From positions 1-12,452 of the forward strand of contig JAKFXJ010000066.1 in assembly GCA_021731425.1 (NCBI GenBank): a DNA stretch of 12,452 nucleotides, given 5' to 3'. Below the pieces are notes generated by a model. It had not been told where the DNA came from. It was given only the letters and a program-made list of their open reading frames with translations, and made no database searches. The translations under genes were made by a program, and so were the position numbers. Shown piece by piece: positions 1 to 6,348 of this stretch (positions are counted from its first letter, which is position 1; each line of letters starts with the position of its first letter). Source of the DNA: Limnohabitans sp. (GTDB lineage Bacteria; Pseudomonadota; Gammaproteobacteria; Burkholderiales; Burkholderiaceae_C).

Positions 1-275
1 ACAGGGATGCCATGTTCAATGGCGGCGGGCACATCCACGCCGTCATAGCCCACACCAAACACCGCGACCACTTTGGCGTTGGGCAGTTGCGAGAGCAGGC
101 TGCGCGGTACGCTGGCCTCGCCCGTACCGGCGACACCCACGATGCGGGGGGCCAGGGCGGCAAAGGCGGCCGGGTCGGTCACATGGGTGCGGTCATGCAC
201 CGTGTACAGCGACTCCAGGGCTTTTTGGTAGAAGGGGTGCAGTTTGGCCACGGCCAGCACATCGGGTTTGGACAA
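1..275 (-). CDS. D-2-hydroxyacid dehydrogenase, N-terminal part (runs off left edge)
   Basis: The first 91 codons of an NAD(P)-dependent D-isomer-specific 2-hydroxyacid dehydrogenase are read from a TTG start at 275. An AGGAG sits 7 nt upstream, which decides this start. The peptide begins MSKPDVLAVAKLHPFYQKAL and ends with VVAVFGVGYDGVDVPAAIEH, the typical end of the first half of the substrate-binding domain in glyoxylate/hydroxypyruvate reductase-like members. The Rossmann GxGxxG motif and the Arg-Glu-His catalytic residues would lie beyond the edge, so the substrate cannot be judged. The gene is divergent from a LacI-type repressor gene, and a perfect palindrome lies 24-41 nt upstream of its start. 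It is therefore probably the repressor's main target (inference). Family call is firm; exact activity is unknown. Confidence 0.85.
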   Translation of the reverse strand, partial: MSKPDVLAVAKLHPFYQKALESLYTVHDRTHVTDPAAFAALAPRIVGVAGTGEASVPRSLLSQLPNAKVVAVFGVGYDGVDVPAAIEHGIP

Positions 276-298
276 TTCGCAACTCCTGCTTGTCGCTT

Positions 299-316
299 TT
301 GGACAGCGCTGTCCAA
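299..316. promoter_or_regulatory. LacI-type operator O1, 18-bp perfect palindrome
   Basis: TTGGACAGCGCTGTCCAA is a perfect 18-bp inverted repeat with a central CG step. LacI-family dimers use such sites, their hinge-helix leucines prising open the central CpG. It lies just upstream of the minus-strand dehydrogenase start at 275, where a bound repressor would block transcription. It shares the core GGAYAGCGCTRTCC with the second palindrome at 411-424. I could not place a convincing -35/-10 pair for the dehydrogenase around it. Confidence 0.75.
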
Positions 317-397
317 GAGGCTTAAAAAAAATGGCACCCAGATCAACAGCCGTTTCAATGGCTAGCTCTGGGAAATCCGCTTCTGGCAAGATTTGTC

Positions 398-425
398 TTC
401 AAAATCTGCGGGATAGCGCTATCCT
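398..425 (+). promoter_or_regulatory. Candidate sigma-70 promoter of the lacI-family gene
   Basis: TTCAAA at 398-403 and TATCCT at 420-425, spaced 16 bp, each match four of six consensus positions. The palindrome at 411-424 overlaps the spacer and most of the -10. That layout fits autorepression of the regulator. Transcription would begin near 432, leaving a leader of about 30 nt before the TTG at 463. The match is weak and rests partly on the operator's position. Confidence 0.35.
411..424. promoter_or_regulatory. LacI-type operator O2, 14-bp perfect palindrome
   Basis: GGATAGCGCTATCC is a perfect inverted repeat. It differs from the core of O1 (GGACAGCGCTGTCC) by one symmetric base change. 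It lies 39-52 nt upstream of the repressor's TTG start and 110 bp centre-to-centre from O1. Two near-identical palindromes in one divergent gap, next to a LacI-family gene, strongly suggest binding sites of that protein. One probably controls each direction, with looping possible. Confidence 0.72.
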
Positions 426-462
426 ATAGACCTAATGGCCCAAAAATTCTACGGATAAACCC

Positions 463-1503
463 TTGCCCAGCCCCCTTGCCCAGCCCCGAAAACACCGCGC
501 TTCCGGCCGCGTGACCCTGAGCGATGTGGCCCGCGCCGCGGGCGTGAGCCCCAGCACCGTCTCGCGGGCGCTGCGCGGGGAACGTGCGGTGGACCCGGCC
601 TTGATCGAGCGCGTCACGGCTGTGTCGGACATGCTCGGCTACGTGCCTGACCCGGCGGCCAGGGCCTTGGCCTCGCAGCGCAGTGACCATGTGGGCATCT
701 TGATTCCACTGCTGTCCAACGCCTTGTTTGTGGACCTGCTTGACGCTGCGCAGACCCGTTTTCGCGCGGCGGGCTACCAGACCCTCATGGGCGTGACGCA
801 CTACAACCCCAGTGAAGAAGAGCAACTGCTGCGCGAGCAATTGCTGCACCGCCCGGCCGGTTTGCTGGTGACCGGGCTGGACCACAACCCGGCCACTCGC
901 CAGCTGATGGCCCGCAGCCAGGTGCCCTGCGTGCACCTGATGGATTTGCCGGCCAGCGACGGCGAAGCCTTGTATTGCGTGGGCTTTCGGCAAACCGATG
1001 CAGGCGTTGCCATGACGCGCCACCTGCTCGACACGGGCCGCCGCCGCATCGCCTTTGCCGCGGCACAACTCGATCCGCGCGTGATGCAGCGTCTGTACGG
1101 CTGGCGTCACGCCTTGCAAGAGGCGGGTGTGTTCGACCCCACTCTCGAATTCCTCAACCCTGCACCCTCATCTCTGGCTTTGGGGGGCTTGATGTTCGAG
1201 CAAATCATGCAGCAGCGCCCGGCCGTGGATGCCATCTTTTTTTGCAACGACGACTTGGCCCAAGGCGCCTTGATGGCGGCGTTGCGCATGGGTGTGTCGG
1301 TGCCAGATCAGGTCGCGATTGCCGGCTTCAACGACCTGACCGGCAGTGACCAAATGTTGCCTCCGCTGACCACCGTTCGCACCCCACGAGCACGCATTGG
1401 CGAGGCAGCGGCCGACATGCTGCTGAGCCTGATGCGCGGTGAGGAACCCGAGCAGCCCCAGCTGGACCTGGGCTTTGAGATCGTGCAGCGCCAAAGCAGC
1501 TGA
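463..1503 (+). CDS. LacI-family transcriptional repressor
   Basis: A DNA-binding repressor of 346 aa, normal for the family. Residues about 18-38 form the N-terminal helix-turn-helix (VTLSDVARAAGVSPSTVSRA). A hinge helix follows at about 62-69 (PDPAARAL). The rest is a periplasmic-binding-protein-like effector domain containing DHVGILIPLLSN, DAIFFCNDDLAQGA and VAIAGFNDL. It resembles the gluconate-type LacI subgroup (GntR of E. coli), but the ligand cannot be read from sequence. The start is uncertain: TTG at 463 has only a poor Shine-Dalgarno, and an in-frame GTG 16 codons later would leave no residues before the helix-turn-helix, so 463 is preferred. The upstream ATG at 435 is closed by a stop after seven codons. 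The gene diverges from a 2-hydroxyacid dehydrogenase gene with two palindromic operators between them, and converges on a second dehydrogenase gene with 7 bp between stop codons. Confidence 0.9.
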   Translation: MPSPLAQPRKHRASGRVTLSDVARAAGVSPSTVSRALRGERAVDPALIERVTAVSDMLGYVPDPAARALASQRSDHVGILIPLLSNALFVDLLDAAQTRFRAAGYQTLMGVTHYNPSEEEQLLREQLLHRPAGLLVTGLDHNPATRQLMARSQVPCVHLMDLPASDGEALYCVGFRQTDAGVAMTRHLLDTGRRRIAFAAAQLDPRVMQRLYGWRHALQEAGVFDPTLEFLNPAPSSLALGGLMFEQIMQQRPAVDAIFFCNDDLAQGALMAALRMGVSVPDQVAIAGFNDLTGSDQMLPPLTTVRTPRARIGEAAADMLLSLMRGEEPEQPQLDLGFEIVQRQSS

Positions 1504-1510
1504 GGTGCTT

Positions 1511-2509
1511 TTAAACCTTGATGCCTGGCCCATGCAGCACATGGATCAAGGGCTCGCCCCGGCTCAAGCGGCCGATGTTCTCGGCCAATGTTTCCTGGCG
1601 ACGGCGCACCGTGCCGGCCGTCCAGCCCGACATGTGTGGTGTCATCAGCACATTGTCCAAGCCCGCAAAATCGAACTTTGACGGTGCGCATTCGCTGTGT
1701 GTGGGGGTGGGGTACTGGTACCAGGTGTCGATGACGGCACCCCCAATTTGACGCGATTTCAGGGCCTCGTAAAGCGCGGATTCATCGATCACCGCACCTC
1801 GGCCCACGTTGAGCAGCACCGCATCGGGCCGCATGGCGGCCAAGGTCGACGCGTTCACCAGGCCCTTGGTGTTGTCGGTCAGCGGCAGGCTGACCACCAC
1901 CGCATCGGCGCTGGCCATGAAGGTGTGCAATTCGTCCAGGGTCCAGCTGTGGTCCACCATGGGGTGGCTAACGGGGCTGCGGTTGGCCACATGCACCCGC
2001 ATGCCAAAGGCCTTTGCGCGGTGGGCGATGGCCTGCGCGATGTGCCCAAAGCCGAGCAGGCCCAGGGTTTGCGCCCCCATTTCGGTGCGCAGTGCGGTCG
2101 GGCGACCGGCCCAAAACGTCCACTGGCCTTGGCGCAAGTCCTGGTCAGCGCGGACCAGTGGCACATGGCGCGTCAGCAAGGCGGCCATCACGTACTCGGC
2201 AATCGCGTTCTCGTGCCCAAAGCAATTGGCCAGTGTGCAGTGCGCGGGCAGCAGCGCGGTCGAGATGGCGTCGGTGCCCGCCGCCGGGGCATGGAAAAGC
2301 CGCGCCTTCAGGGGTTGGGGCATGGCGCTGTGCAGCTGAATGCCGATCACCACGTCCGCGTTTTCATACAGCGACTGCTCGCCCGGTTGGTTCAGCCCAT
2401 CACTCAAATCGCTGATGCGGTGCTGCGGTGCGATCAGTGCTTCAAAACCCTGGCGAAAATTGGCCGCATTCTGGCCATGGAAAACGATGTTCAAAGGGGC
2501 GGTGTTCAT
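1511..2509 (-). CDS. D-2-hydroxyacid dehydrogenase family protein with atypical active site
   Basis: A cytoplasmic NAD(P)-dependent dehydrogenase-like protein of 332 aa, full family length. The dinucleotide-binding motif is LGLLGFGHIA near residues 149-158. The substrate/cofactor Arg is R237 in NVGRGAVIDE, and the catalytic His is H292 in TPHMSGWT. The general family has a Glu 29 residues after that Arg, in the D-V-F-x-x-E-P motif. Here the motif reads DTWYQYP, placing Tyr266 at the Glu position. Arg, His and the nucleotide loop are intact, so this looks like a divergent subfamily rather than a decayed gene. Its reaction may differ from that of ordinary lactate, glyoxylate or phosphoglycerate enzymes. 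The ATG at 2509 lacks a clear Shine-Dalgarno. No copy of the LacI-type palindrome occurs in its upstream gap (2510-2620), so direct control by the neighbouring repressor is not indicated. Confidence 0.88.
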   Translation of the reverse strand: MNTAPLNIVFHGQNAANFRQGFEALIAPQHRISDLSDGLNQPGEQSLYENADVVIGIQLHSAMPQPLKARLFHAPAAGTDAISTALLPAHCTLANCFGHENAIAEYVMAALLTRHVPLVRADQDLRQGQWTFWAGRPTALRTEMGAQTLGLLGFGHIAQAIAHRAKAFGMRVHVANRSPVSHPMVDHSWTLDELHTFMASADAVVVSLPLTDNTKGLVNASTLAAMRPDAVLLNVGRGAVIDESALYEALKSRQIGGAVIDTWYQYPTPTHSECAPSKFDFAGLDNVLMTPHMSGWTAGTVRRRQETLAENIGRLSRGEPLIHVLHGPGIKV

Positions 2510-2620
2510 GGCGTTGGGTGGGGATGAAAAACTTGGCTTTCAGTCTATGTCACGGACCTTGGGTCAAGCTGTTGGCTCGGCGACAATCGGGCCTTGTTGT
2601 TTTGAGAAAAGGCCCCGGCC

Positions 2621-3004
2621 ATGCAAGCCCTGAAAAAAGTCATTCTGTTCACCGACACCGACGGCCGTGCCCGTTTTCGTGACGAAGAAGTGCCCCTGAG
2701 CGAGGGCACCCCACAAAGCCGTTTGTCGGCTCTGATGGCGGCCAGTGCTTGCCAGTTGCGCCAAAGTCCGGTGGGCTTTCGCAGCACATTCCACTGCACG
2801 GGCCACCCGCAGTGGCTGTTTGTACTGGGCGGGCAAATGGAGATCTTTTTGCAAGACGGCAGCTCGCGCACCTTTGGTCCCGGCGAGTTCTTTTACTCGG
2901 CCGACACCTTGCCCGAAGGGGCCACATTCGATGCCACAGTGCACGGTCATTGGAGCCGCCAAGTCGGCCCCGACCCCTTGGTGACCTTGTTCGTGCGCGA
3001 CTGA
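2621..3004 (+). CDS. Small single-domain cupin protein
   Basis: A 127-aa protein of unknown specific function. Its core, about residues 58-95 (HCTGHPQWLFVLGGQMEIF, then DGSSRTFGPGEFFYSAD), has the beta-barrel pattern of cupins. The hydrophobic VLGGQMEIFL strand and the turn before FGPGEF are typical. H62 could be a metal ligand, but the canonical second-motif His is not apparent, so metal binding is doubtful. It starts at ATG 2621 with AAAAGG 8 nt upstream. It is divergent from the atypical 2-hydroxyacid dehydrogenase gene, with 111 bp between the starts, which may reflect a shared substrate pathway (weak inference). No U-rich terminator follows on its own strand; the hairpin at 3031-3053 may serve both directions. 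Confidence 0.8.
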   Translation: MQALKKVILFTDTDGRARFRDEEVPLSEGTPQSRLSALMAASACQLRQSPVGFRSTFHCTGHPQWLFVLGGQMEIFLQDGSSRTFGPGEFFYSADTLPEGATFDATVHGHWSRQVGPDPLVTLFVRD

Positions 3005-3022
3005 TTTTTGCCACCCTTTGGG

Positions 3023-3053
3023 GCAAAAAAAGAGCCCGCTTGAAGCGGGCTCT
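3023..3053 (-). terminator. Rho-independent terminator of rhlE
   Basis: Read on the minus strand, AGAGCCCGC-TTCAA-GCGGGCTCT forms a 9-bp GC-rich stem with a 5-nt loop. It is followed directly by a run of seven T, about 20 nt after the rhlE stop at 3075. A second hairpin lies beside it at 3005-3029 (TTTTTGCC pairing with GGCAAAAA). On the plus strand it lies just after the cupin stop but is not followed by a T-run. Confidence 0.85.
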
Positions 3054-3074
3054 GTTCATGGGGCAGGGGGCTGA

Positions 3075-4928
3075 TCAGCGACCGAAGCCGCCTCGGCCTC
3101 CGCCACCACCATTGCCGCCGCGGTTGCCACCGCCACCGTAGCCACCACCGCCGTGACGGCGGCCACTGCTGGCCAGGCTGTCGATGCTGGTGCGGGTCGG
3201 GTCAGGCTGGCCACTGGTGCGCACAGGCTTGCGGTTGGGCAAGTCCAGGCGTGCAAACTGCGTGGTTTTGAGCGGGTCAATGTGGCGTGGCAATTCGTCG
3301 CCATCATCACGGCGACGGTCTTGACCGCCACCTTGACCACCTTGGCCGCCACGGGCAGGGCCACGGCCTTCAGGACGTGGGCCGCGCGGTGCGGGACGGC
3401 CTTGGCCGTCGGCCCGGTTGTCAAAGCGCGGATCGCCGCGCTGGCCTTGTCCACGACCGCCTTCGCGGTTGCCGTCACGGCCACCTTCTCGGCGGCCATC
3501 GCCCTGGCCTTCAAAGCGGGGGGCGCCTTGTGGACCATTGCGGCGGGATGGGGGCGGTGCATTGCGCGAAGGACGGGGCTGGCCCTGACCTTCTGCGCGG
3601 GGTTGGCGTTGACCGCCACCGCCACCGCCACCACCGACTGCGACTTTGTTGTCACGGATGCGTTGCATCATGTCCTGGCGTGCGGCTTTGGCAGCTGCTG
3701 CCATCACGTCGCGGCTAGGGGGCTTGCCTGCGCCGCCCCACAAAGTCTGGCGACCCATGGCGATGGGCTCGGCCACTTCGCCTGGCTCGGGGCCAAAGCC
3801 TTCGAGCAATTGAACTGGAATCTCTTGCTTGGTGAAGCGCTCGATGTCCATCATGAAGCCTTCTTCGTCCAAGCAGACCAAGCTGACGGCCTCGCCGCTG
3901 GCGCCCGCGCGGCCGGTGCGGCCAATGCGGTGCACGTAGTCTTCGGATACGTTCGGGATTTCAAAGTTCACGACGTGTGGCAAGTCTTCGATGTCGATGC
4001 CGCGTGCTGCAATGTCGGTGGCCACCAAAGCACGGATCTCGCCGCTCTTGAAACCGGCCAGCGCTTGTGTGCGGGCGGTTTGGCTCTTGTTGCCGTGCAG
4101 GGCCATGGCTTTCACGCCATTTTTGGTCAGGAAGTCGGCCACATTGTTGGCGCCGAACTTGGTGCGGGTGAACACCAAAACCTGGCTCCAGTCGTGCTTC
4201 TGTATGATGTGCAACAACACGTCTTTTTTCTTGCTGCGGCCCACAGGGTGGATCACTTGCGTGATGCGCTGCACGGTGGTGTTGCTGGGCGTGACTTGGA
4301 TGCTTTGCGGGTTCTTGAGCAGGTTGCCCGCCAATTCGCGGATCTCGTCGCTGAAGGTGGCCGAGAACAGCAAGCTCTGCTTGTCTTTGGGTACCAGGGC
4401 CAGCACTTTTTTCACGTCGTGGATGAAGCCCATATCCAACATGCGGTCGGCTTCGTCGAGCACCAAAATTTCGATGCTCGACAAGTCCAGGAAACCCTGG
4501 CCTTGCAAGTCCAGCAGACGGCCGGGTGTGGCCACCAGAATGTCCACGCCTTTTTTGACTTTGCTGATTTGCGGGTTCATGCCCACGCCACCAAAAATCA
4601 CGGTGGAGTCGAGTTTCAGGTATTTGCCGTAGTCGCGCACCGACTCTTCGACCTGAGCGGCCAATTCACGGGTGGGCGTGAGCACCAAGGCGCGGATGGC
4701 TTTGCCGCCAAAGCGGTTTTGGCCGGGCTCACTCAGGCTCAGCTTGTGCAGCATGGGCAGCGTGAAGGCGGCGGTTTTGCCGGTGCCGGTTTGCGCACCT
4801 GCGAGCAAGTCTTGTCCGGCCAAAACGGCGGGAATGGCTTGAGCCTGAATAGGCGTGGGGGTGTCGTAGCCGAGCTCGCGCACAGCTTGCATGATGGCCG
4901 GGGCCAGATTCAATTCTTCAAAGTTCAT
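3075..4928 (-). CDS. rhlE: ATP-dependent DEAD-box RNA helicase RhlE
   Basis: RhlE unwinds RNA duplexes and assists ribosome maturation and RNA turnover. All superfamily-2 motifs are present (617-aa numbering): Q motif PTPIQ 24-28, motif I AQTGTGKT 45-52, PTRELAAQ 85-92, TPGR 134-137, DEAD 158-161, SAT 189-191, VFTRTK 252-257, ARGIDIE 308-314 and HRIGRTGR 333-340. From about 430 to the end runs a low-complexity Gly/Arg/Gln-rich tail of some 190 aa, ending GGFGR. It likely binds RNA and is disordered. I chose ATG 4928 because [10 protein letters not shown] matches the usual RhlE N-terminus. A TTG at 5003 would add 25 unrelated residues. Neither start has a strong Shine-Dalgarno. The gene ends at a clear terminator, stands alone, and is divergent from the Bug receptor gene. 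Confidence 0.95.
   Translation of the reverse strand: MNFEELNLAPAIMQAVRELGYDTPTPIQAQAIPAVLAGQDLLAGAQTGTGKTAAFTLPMLHKLSLSEPGQNRFGGKAIRALVLTPTRELAAQVEESVRDYGKYLKLDSTVIFGGVGMNPQISKVKKGVDILVATPGRLLDLQGQGFLDLSSIEILVLDEADRMLDMGFIHDVKKVLALVPKDKQSLLFSATFSDEIRELAGNLLKNPQSIQVTPSNTTVQRITQVIHPVGRSKKKDVLLHIIQKHDWSQVLVFTRTKFGANNVADFLTKNGVKAMALHGNKSQTARTQALAGFKSGEIRALVATDIAARGIDIEDLPHVVNFEIPNVSEDYVHRIGRTGRAGASGEAVSLVCLDEEGFMMDIERFTKQEIPVQLLEGFGPEPGEVAEPIAMGRQTLWGGAGKPPSRDVMAAAAKAARQDMMQRIRDNKVAVGGGGGGGGQRQPRAEGQGQPRPSRNAPPPSRRNGPQGAPRFEGQGDGRREGGRDGNREGGRGQGQRGDPRFDNRADGQGRPAPRGPRPEGRGPARGGQGGQGGGQDRRRDDGDELPRHIDPLKTTQFARLDLPNRKPVRTSGQPDPTRTSIDSLASSGRRHGGGGYGGGGNRGGNGGGGGRGGFGR
3612..3635. repeat. ACC/GCC trinucleotide tract encoding eight glycines of RhlE
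   Basis: Eight consecutive ACC or GCC triplets on the plus strand encode an uninterrupted run of eight Gly (residues about 432-439) at the junction between helicase core and RGG-type tail. Such tracts can expand or contract by slippage without breaking the frame. Confidence 0.8.
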
Positions 4929-5263
4929 TTTCGGAGCGCCATGTCCGGCGCTGGGTGTCGACTCAATCAACTGCTGTTGGCAGTGACCAGTGTGGGTCGA
5001 CAAGTCTTAAGGTGGGCATGGAAACCGCAGGCGCTTGTTTTGAGCGTTGCCTAGGTCAGGCCCCAGCAGAAGTGCTGATGCTGGGGCAACTGGAGGCCTC
5101 AGCGAGGTGCATTGTCGCACAAAGCGAATCTGGCGCTTTTTATGTGACTCTGGTGTGGCCGTTGTCGCTTGTGCGTCATGGGTTCAAACCCCAATTCAAA
5201 GCTGAACGCAGCGGCCCTAGACTGAATACGCAAAGCCGCACACAAACCCCAGAGATACAGCCG
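4929..5263. other. 335-bp divergent spacer between rhlE and the Bug receptor gene
   Basis: No convincing gene lies here. The frames that stay open are extensions of the flanking genes (TTG 5003 for rhlE; the open frame from 4955 for the receptor). The main structure is an imperfect hairpin at 5060-5087, where GCCCCAGCA pairs with TGCTGGGGC over 9 bp. An alternative inner pairing uses CAGCA 5064-5068 with TGCTG 5073-5077. No T-run follows on either strand, so it is not a standard terminator. If rhlE is transcribed from beyond it, it would sit in the rhlE leader. Confidence 0.6.
5195..5223 (+). promoter_or_regulatory. Candidate sigma-70 promoter of the Bug receptor gene
   Basis: TTCAAA (5195-5200) and TAGACT (5218-5223) are separated by exactly 17 bp, each with four of six consensus bases. 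Transcription would begin near 5230 and leave a leader of about 34 nt with AGAGA before the ATG at 5264. It is only a consensus match. Confidence 0.35.
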
Positions 5264-6271
5264 ATGACACAGCCATCCAAAACACCACGCCGCCAATTTT
5301 TGCTGGCCTCCACAGCCCTTGCCGCCAGCCTCAGCGGCATGGTTTTTGTGGGCAAGGCCCAAGCCCAAGCCGCACCCTGGCCGGCCAAGCCCATCAAGAT
5401 CGTGGTGGCTTTTCCGCCCGGTGGCCTGACGGATGCATATGCCCGCAATTACGGCGACTACCTCAGCACCCGATTGGGCGTGCCGGTTGTCATTGAGAAC
5501 AAACCCGGCGCGGGGGCCATCATTGGCATTGACGCGGTGGCCAAATCACCACCGGACGGTTACACCTTTGTCATGAGCACCTCGGGCACTTTTTGGCAAA
5601 ACAGGGTGCTCTACGCCAAGCTGCCTTACAACCTAGACAAAGACCTGACGCCCGTGACCGTGTTCCCATCCGGGCCGCTGGTGGTGGGCATCAACGACAA
5701 GATCCCCGCCAAGAACATGGCCGAGTTCGTGGCTTGGGCCAAAAAGAACCCGACCTCCATGGGCACTTATGCACCAGGGTCTTATCCGCACATGCTTGCT
5801 GACCAGACCAACCGCCAGCAGAGCACCAAAATCCAGTCGGTGCACTACCGGGGCGAAGCGCCCATGTGGCTCGATGTGGCCTCGGGCCAGTTGCAAATCG
5901 CGGTGGGCAGTTACCAAGCCTTCAATGCCGTGGCCACCCGGGGCGTGCGTGCTATTGGCGTGACCGGCAGCTACCGCTCGCCCAAACTGCCCGATGTACC
6001 CACGCTCACCGAGCAAGGCAACACCGAAAAACTGGTCACGCTCGAAGGTGGCCTGCCCCTGGTGGCGCCAGCGGGTACGCCTGAGGCCGTGCTCAAACGC
6101 ATGGCGGATGAAGCCGTGGCCTGGTCAAACACCGAACGCGCCGCCAAGCTGCGCGAAACCTTCGCCATCCCCAACAAACCCAAAAATCTGGCCGACACCC
6201 GCAAAGACTGGGAGGGCGAAGTGCCCGTCTGGATCAAGTTGGCGGTGGATTTGGGCATCAAGCTCGACTGA
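5264..6271 (+). CDS. Bug-family (TctC-like) tripartite tricarboxylate solute-binding protein
   Basis: A periplasmic solute receptor of 335 aa. Bug proteins bind carboxylates or related small molecules and deliver them to TctAB-type permeases, or act as sensors. The N-terminus has a twin-arginine signal (TPRRQFLLAS, Arg9-Arg10), a hydrophobic stretch, and a likely cleavage site after AQA near residue 36. Family hallmarks follow: WPAKPIKIVVAFPPGGLTD at 39-57, then VIENKPGAGAIIG and AKSPPDGYTF, then the C-terminal LVAPAGTPEAVLKRM. The ATG at 5264 is chosen for the signal peptide and an AGAGA 8 nt upstream; the frame remains open to 4955 without giving a plausible protein. No TctA/TctB genes are adjacent, so it is an orphan receptor, as is common in Burkholderiales. 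Its ligand is unknown; nearby hydroxyacid dehydrogenases hint at carboxylates but do not prove it. Confidence 0.93.
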   Translation: MTQPSKTPRRQFLLASTALAASLSGMVFVGKAQAQAAPWPAKPIKIVVAFPPGGLTDAYARNYGDYLSTRLGVPVVIENKPGAGAIIGIDAVAKSPPDGYTFVMSTSGTFWQNRVLYAKLPYNLDKDLTPVTVFPSGPLVVGINDKIPAKNMAEFVAWAKKNPTSMGTYAPGSYPHMLADQTNRQQSTKIQSVHYRGEAPMWLDVASGQLQIAVGSYQAFNAVATRGVRAIGVTGSYRSPKLPDVPTLTEQGNTEKLVTLEGGLPLVAPAGTPEAVLKRMADEAVAWSNTERAAKLRETFAIPNKPKNLADTRKDWEGEVPVWIKLAVDLGIKLD

Positions 6272-6348
6272 TCGTCTTTGGGCAGGCTCTGTTGCGTCTC
6301 TTTGGCCTCCAACGGGAGCCGTCCTCGGACGCGGTTTAATCTCGGCTT

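Noticed and set aside
1697..2527. 276-codon open frame on the plus strand over the atypical dehydrogenase
   Set aside because: The His/Gly/Gln-rich translation is typical of an antisense shadow, and the dehydrogenase motifs lie on the other strand.
3153..5054. 633-codon open frame on the plus strand across rhlE
   Set aside because: It is a shadow of the helicase gene; the product is Ala/His-rich without recognisable domains, and the helicase motifs are all on the minus strand.
5178..5195. TGGG-TTCAAAC-CCCA resembles the T-arm of a tRNA
   Set aside because: No acceptor, D or anticodon arms can be built around it, and the fifth stem pair is A-A; it is a chance likeness.
4955..5263. N-terminal extension of the Bug receptor frame
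   Set aside because: It would bury the Tat signal peptide about 100 residues inside the protein; ATG 5264 gives the normal family length.
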